From positions 9,060 through 73,059 of the forward strand of contig DEQO01000115.1 of assembly GCA_002360495.1 (NCBI GenBank): DNA of 64,000 nt. Reading direction: 5' to 3'. Every line of letters begins with the position of its first letter. The first letter of the stretch is position 1. The DNA is from Flavobacteriales bacterium UBA3364. GTDB lineage: Bacteria; Bacteroidota; Bacteroidia; Flavobacteriales_F; PHOS-HE28. The translations under genes and the position numbers were made by a program. The notes under the pieces are model-generated. The model had not been told where the DNA came from. It did no database searches and was given only the letters and a program-made list of their open reading frames with translations. Shown one piece after another: positions 14,462-21,783 of the stretch.

Positions 14462-14788
14462 CTACTTGTAGTTCTGTTGATTCTTGGCATCGACCTCCGT
14501 TTTCGCCAGGGCGAGTGCTCGACCATCCTTCTCCACCACCGCGAACGCTCGATAGAACTTGCCGGACAGGGCGCTGTTGAATTGCCCGGCCATGGGCAAC
14601 AGCAGGCCGACGATCTCCGCGAACTCACGCAGGTCAAGGCTCCAGCGCTCCACCAACTTTTCCTCGATCTCACCCACGACCTCTTCATCGGGGCTCATGC
14701 CCAGGATGTGCGCTGCGAGGTCGATCACAGCGTCCTCGTTCAGGTTGATGCTCTTCGGGAGCTTGTTGGAGGGTTTCATGGTGGGCAT
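14462..14788 (-). CDS. hypothetical helical protein, 108 aa
   Basis: Mostly helical (AVIDLAAHILGMSPDEEVVG, then LDLREFAEIVGLLLPMAGQF). ATG 14,788 follows the upstream stop by two bases; a TTG reading further upstream is rejected. Unrecognised. Confidence 0.5.
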   Translation of the reverse strand: MPTMKPSNKLPKSINLNEDAVIDLAAHILGMSPDEEVVGEIEEKLVERWSLDLREFAEIVGLLLPMAGQFNSALSGKFYRAFAVVEKDGRALALAKTEVDAKNQQNYK

Positions 14789-14790
14789 TG

Positions 14791-15198
14791 TCAAAGGCGG
14801 TCTTTTTCAAGTGGCTCTTGCTCCTGCACAGGCATCAGGCGTTCCAGTTTCGTGAAGCGGAATTCCTGTGCGATGGGGTTGAAGCCCACCAATACGGCGC
14901 CGCGCTGCTGATTCCCGAGCAGCAAGCCCTTGGCCTCCTTCACCGGGATCACTTGCACCATCAGGCGTGTAGGCATTTCCCAGAAGGCTTTCAGCTTGCT
15001 GGTGATCAGCGGTAGGCTCGTCACCGGCAACGCGATCGCGTTGGGCCCATCGTGATGTTTGTTCAGCAGGACCTCGGACAGGGTGTACTTGCCCGCCTCG
15101 GTCACCGTGGTGGTATACCCGTGCGCATTGGCCCGCCAGAAGCACAGCTCAGGATCTTTGCGCTGCTTATCGAAACTGAGGATGTAGAACTCGGTCAT
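14791..15198 (-). CDS. hypothetical protein, 135 aa
   Basis: Begins FYILSFDKQRKDPELCFW, then RANAHGYTTTVTEAGKYT, a pattern seen in small phage proteins of unknown role in which a W-R-x-N-x-x-G-Y-T motif recurs. C-terminal half beta-rich (LMVQVIPVKEAKGLLLGN). Six bp after the upstream gene. Confidence 0.5.
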   Translation of the reverse strand: MTEFYILSFDKQRKDPELCFWRANAHGYTTTVTEAGKYTLSEVLLNKHHDGPNAIALPVTSLPLITSKLKAFWEMPTRLMVQVIPVKEAKGLLLGNQQRGAVLVGFNPIAQEFRFTKLERLMPVQEQEPLEKDRL

Positions 15199-15204
15199 GA
15201 TCGT

Positions 15205-15450
15205 TCAATTGAAACCGTTGATGTATTCGCGCAGCGCATCGGGACCGCGCTCGTAGGCTGCGAGCAATTCCGCCCGTTCGAAGAGGGCCTTGAATTCTGC
15301 CCGCAGGTCGGCGCTCAAGGGGGGGTCAGCCAGATCCTCGTGCTTGCCCATGTCGCTGATGAAGCTTCCCAGAGCTTTATCCGCATCGCCCCGATCGAGG
15401 TATTCCTTGGCCCGTTCCTTGGCCCATGCGAGGTGTGTTGCGCGGTCCAT
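15205..15450 (-). CDS. hypothetical phage protein, 81 aa
   Basis: Helical: DRATHLAWAKERAKEYLDRG, then DADKALGSFISDMGKHEDL. Proteins of this layout (W-A-K-x-R-A-x-E-Y-L followed by A-x-x-S-F-x-S-D-L) are frequent in phages and have no assigned role. Starts 3 bp after the upstream stop. Confidence 0.6.
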   Translation of the reverse strand: MDRATHLAWAKERAKEYLDRGDADKALGSFISDMGKHEDLADPPLSADLRAEFKALFERAELLAAYERGPDALREYINGFN

Positions 15451-15453
15451 GGA

Positions 15454-15960
15454 TCAGCCTTTGACCATTTTGATCACACGCGCCTCCAGCTTGTCGATCG
15501 ACGTCTCGGCAGCTTCCCGGACCCTTTCCAGGTCATGGTCGATCCCCAGCGCCTTCTTGACATAGTGCTGCACCTCGGCCTTACCGTGGATGCGCGCCGA
15601 CCTTTCCACTTCGCGTATCAAGACATCCAGCTCACCGCGTGCCGTGCTGAACTGCGAAAGCGGCTGTTGCCAATCATCACCGTCGTACAAAGCCACATCC
15701 TCGGTTCCCTCGTTCACGATGGTGTAACCGGATGGCAGTACTGCACGGAGCAATTCCAGTTCCAGTGGGGCGATTCCCGGCACCTTTTCACCGGTGGACG
15801 ATAGCACCTGGCTCCGCGCATTGCTGAGAGGATCCAGGAACGCGATTGCATCGGCGATGTGCTGCTGTGCCTCGCTCACCGTGCGCGACGTACGTGGTTC
15901 GCTCAGCGCGTAGGCCGCCGCCCGGAGGCCTTCCAGTGCTTTGTCGATATAGGTCTTCAT
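15454..15960 (-). CDS. hypothetical protein, 168 aa
   Basis: N-terminal helical region (EAQQHIADAIAFLDPLSNA), a middle loop containing a short beta segment (YTIVNEGTEDVALYDGDDW) and a C-terminal charged helix bundle (DHDLERVREAAETSIDKLEA). Overlaps the upstream stop by ATGA. Unrecognised. Confidence 0.5.
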   Translation of the reverse strand: MKTYIDKALEGLRAAAYALSEPRTSRTVSEAQQHIADAIAFLDPLSNARSQVLSSTGEKVPGIAPLELELLRAVLPSGYTIVNEGTEDVALYDGDDWQQPLSQFSTARGELDVLIREVERSARIHGKAEVQHYVKKALGIDHDLERVREAAETSIDKLEARVIKMVKG

Positions 15961-16298
15961 TGATGGTTGTTCTTGCCGGGGCCAGCTGCATGCGTACCCT
16001 CGCTAGGCGAGGGGGCACCGTGCAGCAGTGGTTCTGGTATCGGGCCTTTGCTCCACCTTTTCAGGATGGTGAGAAGTGGCTCGTGCAGGGCGTTGGCCAG
16101 CTCTTCTGCTGTTGGCCATGCAACATCTTCCACCTTCACCGGCGCCCGGCTGCTCACGCCGGCATCGTATGCCAGCTGTAGCGTATTCCGGAAACGCTCG
16201 GCGATCGCACGTTCGGTCAGGTGGAACTCCACGAACACACCCGGTCCGCTCACCGCGATGTTCGCCGCGTTCTCGTGCAGGGTGTAGTGCGTAGCCAT
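15957..16298 (-). CDS. hypothetical protein with repeat-encoded C-terminus
   Basis: 113 aa. Central helix (ERAIAERFRNTLQLAYDAGV) and strand-rich start. The last 20 residues (HGAPSPSEGTHAAGPGK ...) come from the family C repeat at 15,971-16,027, the second case in this block of a palindrome forming a protein tail. Function unknown. Confidence 0.5.
   Translation of the reverse strand: MATHYTLHENAANIAVSGPGVFVEFHLTERAIAERFRNTLQLAYDAGVSSRAPVKVEDVAWPTAEELANALHEPLLTILKRWSKGPIPEPLLHGAPSPSEGTHAAGPGKNNHQ
15971..16027. repeat. interspersed repeat, family C copy 3 (inside a CDS end)
   Basis: TTGCCGGGGCCAGCTGCATG through GCGAGGGGGCACCGTGCAGCA. It overlaps the 3' end of the 15,957-16,298 gene and ends close to the start of the next one. 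Confidence 0.85.
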
Positions 16299-16301
16299 GG
16301 C

Positions 16302-16685
16302 TCAGGCGGTTGCTCGCATCAGGTCCAACATGCGGCTGCGTGCTCCGAAGAGCAGTTCACGCGCCTTCTCTTCGCTGATGCTGAGCTTGAGCGCAACGGC
16401 CGCATAGTTGTAACCCTGCAAGTACTTCAGGGTGATCAACACCGCATCGGCAGGCTCCATTTTGGCGACCACCTCGCGAACAGTGTGTACGGTACGCACA
16501 TCACCCATGCCCAACTCGGCTTCCACCACTTCGGCCTGGAGGCCCGTGATCACCTTGTTCACGTCTTGTTGGTAGTCTTCCAACCGCAGGGTGCCATCGG
16601 CCAGCAACTGCAGTTTCTTATCCAGCTTCAGGTACCACGCGAGCTTCTCACGCCGCATCAACAGGTTGTGTTCGGTCAGCTCCAT
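16302..16685 (-). CDS. sigma region 4-like regulator, 127 aa
   Basis: The C-terminal 40 residues, LITLKYLQGYNYAAVALKLS then ISEEKARELLFGARSRMLDL, follow sigma-70 region 4 / ECF helix-turn-helix spacing (hydrophobic helix, G-x-x-Y-x-x-V-A-x-x-L-x-I-S-x-x-x-A-R). The N-terminal 85 residues are helical and unrelated to region 2, so it is not a complete sigma factor. Probably a phage transcription regulator. Confidence 0.6.
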   Translation of the reverse strand: MELTEHNLLMRREKLAWYLKLDKKLQLLADGTLRLEDYQQDVNKVITGLQAEVVEAELGMGDVRTVHTVREVVAKMEPADAVLITLKYLQGYNYAAVALKLSISEEKARELLFGARSRMLDLMRATA

Positions 16686-16688
16686 GGC

Positions 16689-16913
16689 TCAGGGTTTGTG
16701 CGGTTCGGTGTAGCGGGCGAACTCCGCGACCTCTTCCGCGTTGGCGCGCCGCATCTTCTCGGGGTAGGTCTGCGCCCGGTGGCCCGAGAGCCGGTCGAAG
16801 AACACCAGCGTCTCGTTGTGTTCCAGGTCCCGGACCAGCTCGCCGTCCGTGTAAGGATGGTTGTACCGCTTCTTGCTCACGGTGCCAAAGCAACCGGCAC
16901 CCGAACGCCCCAC
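16689..16913 (-). CDS. hypothetical protein, 74 aa (start uncertain)
   Basis: Opens at a GTG that lies at the edge of the family B repeat; the protein has a basic N-terminus (GTVSKKRYNHPYTDGELVRD) and a helical remainder (NAEEVAEFARYTE). The start may have been displaced by the repeat. Unrecognised. Confidence 0.4.
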   Translation of the reverse strand: MGRSGAGCFGTVSKKRYNHPYTDGELVRDLEHNETLVFFDRLSGHRAQTYPEKMRRANAEEVAEFARYTEPHKP

Positions 16914-16963
16914 AGGGCACGCCGGTCGGCTCCCAGGGCACGGCAGGGGAGTGGCATGCCCTC
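16913..16963. repeat. interspersed repeat, family B copy 2
   Basis: CAGGGCACGCCGGTCGG to GGCATGCCCTC. First unit, read left to right, of a composite B-D-E element that fills the 432-bp gap 16,914-17,345. Confidence 0.9.
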
Positions 16964-17059
16964 AGTAGAGGATGTAGGGGTCAGTTGTCAGTTCTTCGGT
17001 CGCACAGGCCTCCCGCGCAGCTACCCCCAAGGAGATCGCTCAGGCAGCTGCGCGAGGCT

Positions 17060-17150
17060 GTCCACGGCCCGCGCGGTCGTCAGCCACGCCGATAGTGGGA
17101 GGGCCTGTGGGTGCGTGGCATTACGGCTTGGGCCGTGGGCGCCTTTTGGC
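17060..17150. repeat. interspersed repeat, family D copy 1
   Basis: 91 bp beginning GTCCACGGCCCGCGCGG and ending GGGCGCCTTTTGGC. The copy at 31,908-31,998 has the same length with about two mismatches. The flanking 16,964-17,059 is also partly similar to the second locus. No gene is seen in 16,914-17,345. Confidence 0.9.
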
Positions 17151-17316
17151 GTGAAGCGTTCTCGCTCTCCTGACGGCTAGTGAGCGAGATGGATTTGGCG
17201 GTCAGGCAAGGCGCGGGTGACGAGCATAGCTCATGCTATGTGAGGAAGCCCGCAACGCAGCATGGACGACAAAGCCGCTCGCGCAACCCGGAATGGAGGG
17301 CGAGATCGCTTCAGAA

Positions 17317-17345
17317 CCTTTTGGCGAAGCAAAAGGTGGAAGGGA
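17317..17345 (-). terminator. family E hairpin downstream of PP-loop gene
   Basis: CCTTTTGGCGAAGCAAAAGG, a near-perfect inverted repeat, then TGGAAGGGA, abutting the stop codon of the leftward gene. The same sequence occurs right after the stop of the 32,033-32,431 gene (32,001-32,024) and, truncated, after the 4,532 gene. It may act as a transcript-end hairpin. Confidence 0.55.
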
Positions 17346-18062
17346 CTACTTCTTCCGGGCCGGAGCAACCACAAGCTCCTCGATCGCGCCACGCTGGAAC
17401 ATGGTAAACCCGATCTCCCGCTCCACGGTGGCAATGATCGCGATCGCAGCCGGATCGTGCTGCGCCACGGCCCTCAGGTCGTGGTCGGTCATGTAGATGC
17501 ATACCCGGCAACTGAAGCGTCGCAAGTGGCCATACACGGGGTGCAACGGCAACCCACGTTCCGCCAGGTACGCCCGAACCTGCACCTCCGTCCACCCAAG
17601 GATGGGATTCCAGTCCCATACCTCACGTCGACGTCCGCATAGGATATTGAGTTTGGTCAGGCAGGGCTTGCCGGCACGGCTGCTGCTTTCTTCTGCACGA
17701 AGGCCCATGCACGAAACGATCACCGGTGGGTGTGGAGCAGACTTGCGTTGGGGCCATCGCCTTCTGATCCAGGTATGCACAGGCCCGCGCTTCAGATCAC
17801 TGGTGCACTGGCGCTGTGACATTCCCGGGAACTTCCCGCGCTTCCGCGCCATGGAGATCAGTGTCTTGTTCGGATTGCGCACCACGTGCAGCACCAGCCC
17901 GAACCGCGCAACGATCCCGCGCGACCATTCGATCGCGTCCTCGTGCTCCCAGCCGGTATCCGCCATCACCACATGCTTCGGCACATCCGGATACCGCTCG
18001 CACAGCCAGGCCAGCATCGCGGTGCTGTCCTTCCCACCGCTGAAGTTGATCACCAGTTCCAT
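17346..18062 (-). CDS. PAPS reductase / DndC-family PP-loop protein
   Basis: 238 aa. PP-loop pyrophosphatase motif SGGKDS (8-13), DTGWEHEDAIEW (35-46), and the conserved Cys/Arg elements QCTSDLKRGPVHTW and GLRAEESSSRAGK of phage phosphoadenosine-phosphosulfate reductase-like proteins. The family activates a substrate by adenylation; the phage members have no proven role and could supply reduced sulfur or modify tRNA or DNA. No dnd partners are visible nearby. ATG at 18,062 is contiguous with the upstream stop. Confidence 0.8.
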   Translation of the reverse strand: MELVINFSGGKDSTAMLAWLCERYPDVPKHVVMADTGWEHEDAIEWSRGIVARFGLVLHVVRNPNKTLISMARKRGKFPGMSQRQCTSDLKRGPVHTWIRRRWPQRKSAPHPPVIVSCMGLRAEESSSRAGKPCLTKLNILCGRRREVWDWNPILGWTEVQVRAYLAERGLPLHPVYGHLRRFSCRVCIYMTDHDLRAVAQHDPAAIAIIATVEREIGFTMFQRGAIEELVVAPARKK

Positions 18063-18409
18063 CACTTCGAGCCCTGCGCGGCCTCCCGCTCCATCCGACA
18101 CATCTTCTCGATCAACTCCCGGTTCGACTTCCGCAATCCTTTGCAGATCGAAAGCAGCCGGGCGGCACGGCCCTTCAGGCTCTTCACCACTTGGTCCTTC
18201 CTCATCCGCTCGCGGTCCTCGGGCGTCACCTTCCATTGGTTGGCAAGCCCGCGCAGCATCTTCAACTCATGCTCCTGCTCATCTGCAAGGGCCTTGGTCT
18301 GGCCATGCTCGATGCGTTCCTTGCTCAGCTCGCGCTCCAACTGCTTGCGCAAGGCGTTGGAGAACTCCAGCTTCTCGGCAAGGGTACCCAACCGTTGGTG
18401 CTGGTCCAT
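18062..18409 (-). CDS. coiled-coil protein, 115 aa
   Basis: Nearly continuous charged helix: LGTLAEKLEFSNALRKQLER, then LADEQEHELKMLRGLANQW and a basic C-terminal half (KSLKGRAARLLSICKGLRKS). ATG at 18,409 sits 2 bp after the upstream stop; the longer frame is a shadow. Function unknown. Confidence 0.5.
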   Translation of the reverse strand: MDQHQRLGTLAEKLEFSNALRKQLERELSKERIEHGQTKALADEQEHELKMLRGLANQWKVTPEDRERMRKDQVVKSLKGRAARLLSICKGLRKSNRELIEKMCRMEREAAQGSK

Positions 18410-18411
18410 GG

Positions 18412-18681
18412 TCAGAATAGGGATGGTTGAAGGGCCTTCGGATGCGCTGCCAGCAGCCGTTCGTAATACACCAGGTGGTTGCGCTTCATCTGGAGACAGA
18501 ACGCGTGGTCGTACCCCATCTGCAGGTCCCACTTACTCACGGCCTCATCGCCCCGTTCCTCCAGTTCCGCGATCCCTTCGCGACAGCGGACCAGCTCACC
18601 TTCGATCTCCGCGACCGTATAGCGCTTCGCCCATTCGCGGTAATGGGTCTCGTCGATGGTCTGTGGGCCGTGCTCTTCCAT
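18412..18681 (-). CDS. helical protein, 89 aa
   Basis: Charged helical protein (VAEIEGELVRCREGIAELEE) with His/Tyr-rich C-terminal helix (NHLVYYERLLAAHPKAL). Spaced 3 bp from the upstream gene. Unrecognised. Confidence 0.5.
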   Translation of the reverse strand: MEEHGPQTIDETHYREWAKRYTVAEIEGELVRCREGIAELEERGDEAVSKWDLQMGYDHAFCLQMKRNHLVYYERLLAAHPKALQPSLF

Positions 18682-18684
18682 GGC

Positions 18685-19341
18685 TCAAAAGGGCGTTTTG
18701 TCCTCCACTTCTTCATCCACCTGCGGCTTGCGCGCGGGGTACTGGTGTGGCTTCTCGATGAACTTCCGCACCTTCTCCAGGTGCTGTTGCCAGTGCTTCT
18801 TCACCGCGGGCATGATGGACCGGCTGGCCACCTCCGCGTTCTTCTCCGCGTACTTCAGGGTGAGCTGCGCCTGGCGATCCGTGGTGAAGTTCCCGATCGC
18901 GTGGGCCGGCGCCGCATCGCTCTCCACATCGTGGCAGAAGTGCGTGCCGTTGTAGATCCGCTTCGCCTCTTTCAAGGCCTGCAGGATGCTCGCCGGCGTC
19001 ATCTTCACCCAGCACTCACCGATGGGAACCACCAGCCCGCCGTACTTGTGCACGTACACACGCCGGAGCATCATCTCCTGCCGGATCGAAGCGATGCGCT
19101 CCATGAAGCGCTTGTCGGCTTCGCGCTCGGCCTCGTTGCGCAGGTAGTCACTGGTGCCGGGTGCATGCTCAGCAATGGCCTCGTGCCGGCGAAGCACACC
19201 CAGGATATCCTCCAGCTTGTCCACCACCTCGCGGCGGTCGTTCTCGCGGTGGCGCTTGTCCTTGGGTCGTTCGGCATAGGCCGCTGCGGGTTCCAGCGCG
19301 ATGTTGCGCTCGGCACATCCTCGGTACGTTGGTGAAGCCAT
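18685..19341 (-). CDS. hypothetical helical protein, 218 aa
   Basis: Alpha-rich protein: charged N-terminal half (RENDRREVVDKLEDILGVLR, then EREADKRFMERIASIRQEMM), a short beta region (VYVHKYGGLVVPIGECWVKM) and a Lys-rich end. The ATG at 19,341 is three bases beyond a 14-bp inverted repeat (19,344-19,386), which argues against a longer reading. No known family. Confidence 0.5.
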   Translation of the reverse strand: MASPTYRGCAERNIALEPAAAYAERPKDKRHRENDRREVVDKLEDILGVLRRHEAIAEHAPGTSDYLRNEAEREADKRFMERIASIRQEMMLRRVYVHKYGGLVVPIGECWVKMTPASILQALKEAKRIYNGTHFCHDVESDAAPAHAIGNFTTDRQAQLTLKYAEKNAEVASRSIMPAVKKHWQQHLEKVRKFIEKPHQYPARKPQVDEEVEDKTPF

Positions 19342-19343
19342 GG

Positions 19344-19386
19344 GGCGTGTGTGTTGGTTTGCCACTGCATGGCCAACACACACGCC
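19344..19386. repeat. 14-bp perfect inverted repeat at a gene start
   Basis: GGCGTGTGTGTTGG and CCAACACACACGCC separated by 15 bases, ending three bases before the leftward ATG at 19,341. A hairpin there would span the ribosome-entry region. Confidence 0.8.
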
Positions 19387-19399
19387 TCGTGGCCCACGG

Positions 19400-19702
19400 T
19401 CACACATGCCTGTCACCACCGAAGGGATGTATGGCCACCATTTCACCCGTTCGGATGTTCACCGCCCAGCCACCACCGACGCGCGTGGAACTATGCTCAA
19501 CGCTCGCGGCGATCGCCTCCTCCGGTGTGCGGTAGTTGCGCATCACCATGCGCTTCTTCGGCTCCATGATGGGCACCGCGAACCGGCCCACCAGCCCGAG
19601 CACGATCCAGTCGCCGGCATTGGGTCCCCCGATCGTAGTGGAAGCTTCCTCCATGGCGGCATTGTCCGCATCGAACTCCTTTCGGAACTCAGGTAATGGC
19701 AT
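19400..19702 (-). CDS. hypothetical protein, 100 aa
   Basis: Acidic N-terminus, then a beta-rich centre (DWIVLGLVGRFAVPIMEPKK) and a helix plus hairpin (RTPEEAIAASVEHSS / GGGWAVNIRTGEMVAI). Overlaps the upstream gene by 14 bases. Unrecognised. Confidence 0.45.
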   Translation of the reverse strand: MPLPEFRKEFDADNAAMEEASTTIGGPNAGDWIVLGLVGRFAVPIMEPKKRMVMRNYRTPEEAIAASVEHSSTRVGGGWAVNIRTGEMVAIHPFGGDRHV

Positions 19703-20036
19703 CGGTTTCTGCAGAGAGCCCGACAACGGCCAGGTTCGCGTCGTAGTTGTTCCAGAAGTCGAAGAACGTCTCCGCATCCTTCACCGCCTTCGCGGCGGCA
19801 TCTACCGCATTGTCGGTGCGGAGATACCCGCCGTACAGGTTTTGCGCCAACCCCAGCACCCGTTCGCGGTGAAGCACGAGATCACGGACGAGCTTCGCCA
19901 TCCGTTGCGCGATGTACTTCAGGACTTGCGCACCTTCCTGGGTGATCTCGGGAGATCGCTCCACCTTCAACTCACTCAGAAGCTTTGCGTGGGCCTCTTT
20001 GAGTTCCTTGTAGGAATAGGTATCGTAGGGCTTCAT
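19689..20036 (-). CDS. hypothetical helical protein, 115 aa
   Basis: Charged helices (SYKELKEAHAKLLSELKVER, then QVLKYIAQRMAKLVRDLVLH) and an Ala-rich helix (VDAAAKAVKDAETFFDFW). Overlaps the DksA-like gene by ATGA. Unrecognised. Confidence 0.5.
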   Translation of the reverse strand: MKPYDTYSYKELKEAHAKLLSELKVERSPEITQEGAQVLKYIAQRMAKLVRDLVLHRERVLGLAQNLYGGYLRTDNAVDAAAKAVKDAETFFDFWNNYDANLAVVGLSAETDAIT

Positions 20037-20398
20037 CGGGCGTTGTCCGTTTGTTGCTTCGCTGCAATGCTCAACGTGGCGTGCGGCACCAACCGCAAGC
20101 GCTCTTTGCTGATCAGCTTGCCGGTCACGCGGCAGACCCCGTAGGTCTTGTTCTTGATCCGCGCCTGGGCATCCTGCAGGTGCCGGATGAACTTCTCCTG
20201 GCGCATCGCAAGCTGTCGGGCCTCTTCCAGGGAGAGCGGTTCCCCTTCGGATTGGCTCAGCGATTCGCGCAGCGCAGTGGGGTCATCAAGCCCAGCCTTC
20301 AACAGTTCCAGGTCCTTCTCGGCTTCCTCCAGTTTCTTGTCCAGCAACTCCTTGAACTCCGCGAGCTCTTCGTCGTTGTATCGGGTCTTGTCTTCCAT
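20033..20398 (-). CDS. TraR/DksA-family protein, zinc site degenerate
   Basis: 121 aa. N-terminal coiled-coil (DKKLEEAEKDLELLKAGLDD) and C-terminal DksA zinc-finger region: ARIKNKTYGVCRVTGKLISK then ERLRLVPHATLSIAAK. Only one Cys (89) of the C4 site is left; Bacteroidota TraR/DksA proteins commonly show this Cys-poor form. DksA binds the RNA polymerase secondary channel, so a phage copy could redirect host transcription. ATG 20,398 is close to the SPOUT gene stop (22 bp). Confidence 0.8.
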   Translation of the reverse strand: MEDKTRYNDEELAEFKELLDKKLEEAEKDLELLKAGLDDPTALRESLSQSEGEPLSLEEARQLAMRQEKFIRHLQDAQARIKNKTYGVCRVTGKLISKERLRLVPHATLSIAAKQQTDNAR

Positions 20399-20419
20399 GG
20401 TCGTTGAAATCTGTTGGTA

Positions 20420-20899
20420 TCAATGGTCGGTAAGTGGGTTGGGCCGCTGAGCATTGGCTTCCGGTGCCCGCTGCTGCCACCGGTCGTAGATCACCATGCT
20501 CCCGGCCACAGCAACGTTCAAGCTCCGTTCCCCGGGCAAGCGGATCAAACTGTGGCATCGTTCCACCACGGTGAGTGGCAACCCATTGTCCTCCGCGCCG
20601 AGCAGGTAGCAGCCGGTTTGTGGGTGAGCGTACTGGTGGCTCATCCGGGCAGTGGCATCAAGCTCCACCCCGATCAGCCGACAAGCTTGCGGCAAGTGGT
20701 CCACCAGGTCACGCACATTCGCGAAGTGGAACAGCGGGATGTGCCGCGGTGTCTTCAACGTATCGCTCGCCTGCTTCCGGTACCGCCTGCCCACCGTGAA
20801 GATGAACGCCGCCCCGAAGATGTTCGCCGTGCGCCACAACGTGCCCACGTTCGCCTCCGTCTTCGGATTGTGCACACCGATCGCGAAGAAGCCGCTCAT
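20420..20899 (-). CDS. SPOUT (TrmH/SpoU-type) RNA 2'-O-methyltransferase
   Basis: 159 aa, about the size of TrmL-type enzymes. Motif 1 has N-V-G-T-L-W-R-T-A (17-25) with the catalytic Arg; motif 2 is LLGAEDNGLP (99-108) and motif 3 RSLNVAVAGSMVIYD (125-139), which forms the SAM-binding knot. These enzymes methylate ribose in tRNA or rRNA. Its place between a DksA-like gene and an HNH gene on the accessory block, near phage tRNAs, suggests translation-related support. The start overlaps the HNH stop (ATGA). Confidence 0.85.
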   Translation of the reverse strand: MSGFFAIGVHNPKTEANVGTLWRTANIFGAAFIFTVGRRYRKQASDTLKTPRHIPLFHFANVRDLVDHLPQACRLIGVELDATARMSHQYAHPQTGCYLLGAEDNGLPLTVVERCHSLIRLPGERSLNVAVAGSMVIYDRWQQRAPEANAQRPNPLTDH

Positions 20900-21783
20900 G
20901 CGATGGCCCGAGAGGGGCGGGTTTTCCGTCGTTCATGCGCGAAGGCGCGCATCACCTCATTGGTCGGCACGCCTTTCTCCAGTAATGCCTGCCGCAAACG
21001 GCGCGTCTTCCATGCCTTCTGGGCCAGGGCCACATAGTCCATGTTACCATGGGTGCGTTGCTTGGTGCGTATCGCGCGTTCAGCCTTGGTGATGCACTCC
21101 AGGTTCTCGATCACGATGTTGGTCTTGTCCAGATCGAGGAAGGTCACCACATGCCCGGGCGGCACCGGTCCGTGGTGTTGTTCCCACAGGATCACATGCA
21201 CCAATTTCCAATTGCGCTGGTTGGGCATAAGGCCCTCGCTCACCTTGCGTTTGCGATACCCGTCCGGATCCAGGACCTCCGTGCCGATCGGCTTCTTGTT
21301 GTTGCTCACCTGGCCCTTCTTGAACATGGTGGCCTTACACCGGTCGAATACGTCGATGCGCATCTTCTTGCCCTTGTTCCACACCAGGAGCCCCTTCTGG
21401 AAACGGGTTTCAACATTCGTCACCGAAGCCCGGACACCGTTCTTCCGCTGGATCCGCAACCAGGTAGCGCGGGTCTTCTTCAACCCGAGAAAGTGGCCAT
21501 GGTTGGCGACCTGCTCGGGATCGAGCTTCATCTTCTTGGCCAGCGTGCTGTTCGCATGTGTTGCGAAATGCACGCGCAGGTACTCATCCTCCTCAGGCGT
21601 CCACGCATGCTTCGGATTGCTCACGGTGATCTTGAGCTTGCACGCCCTGCACACGATGGAGTGTCGCGTGCGGCTCGGCAGGAGCTCCATCAAAGCCTCG
21701 GTCTTCAGCACAGGATACTTCTCCCGCAGGATCGCATCCTCTTGGGGTGTCCAGGCATCGCGGCGGCGGGCAGGAGTGCTCAT
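20896..21783 (-). CDS. HNH endonuclease with SANT/Myb-like N-terminal repeats (copy 2)
   Basis: 295 aa. Two Myb/SANT-like units at the start (AWTPQEDAILREKYPVLKTE and AWTPEEDEYLRVHFATHANS), a shared linker (NKGKKM ... MFKKGQVSNNKKP) and the HNH core VHVILWEQHHGPVPPGHVVT, then FLDLDKTNIVIENLECI. Paralogous to 10,231-11,028 but diverged. Probably a phage homing or packaging-type nuclease. The stop of the SPOUT gene and the start of this gene overlap. Confidence 0.85.
   Translation of the reverse strand: MSTPARRRDAWTPQEDAILREKYPVLKTEALMELLPSRTRHSIVCRACKLKITVSNPKHAWTPEEDEYLRVHFATHANSTLAKKMKLDPEQVANHGHFLGLKKTRATWLRIQRKNGVRASVTNVETRFQKGLLVWNKGKKMRIDVFDRCKATMFKKGQVSNNKKPIGTEVLDPDGYRKRKVSEGLMPNQRNWKLVHVILWEQHHGPVPPGHVVTFLDLDKTNIVIENLECITKAERAIRTKQRTHGNMDYVALAQKAWKTRRLRQALLEKGVPTNEVMRAFAHERRKTRPSRAIA

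Noticed and set aside
17346..18062. Complete DNA phosphorothioation (dnd) system
   Set aside because: Only the DndC/PAPS-reductase-like protein is present; no DndA/B/D/E neighbours.
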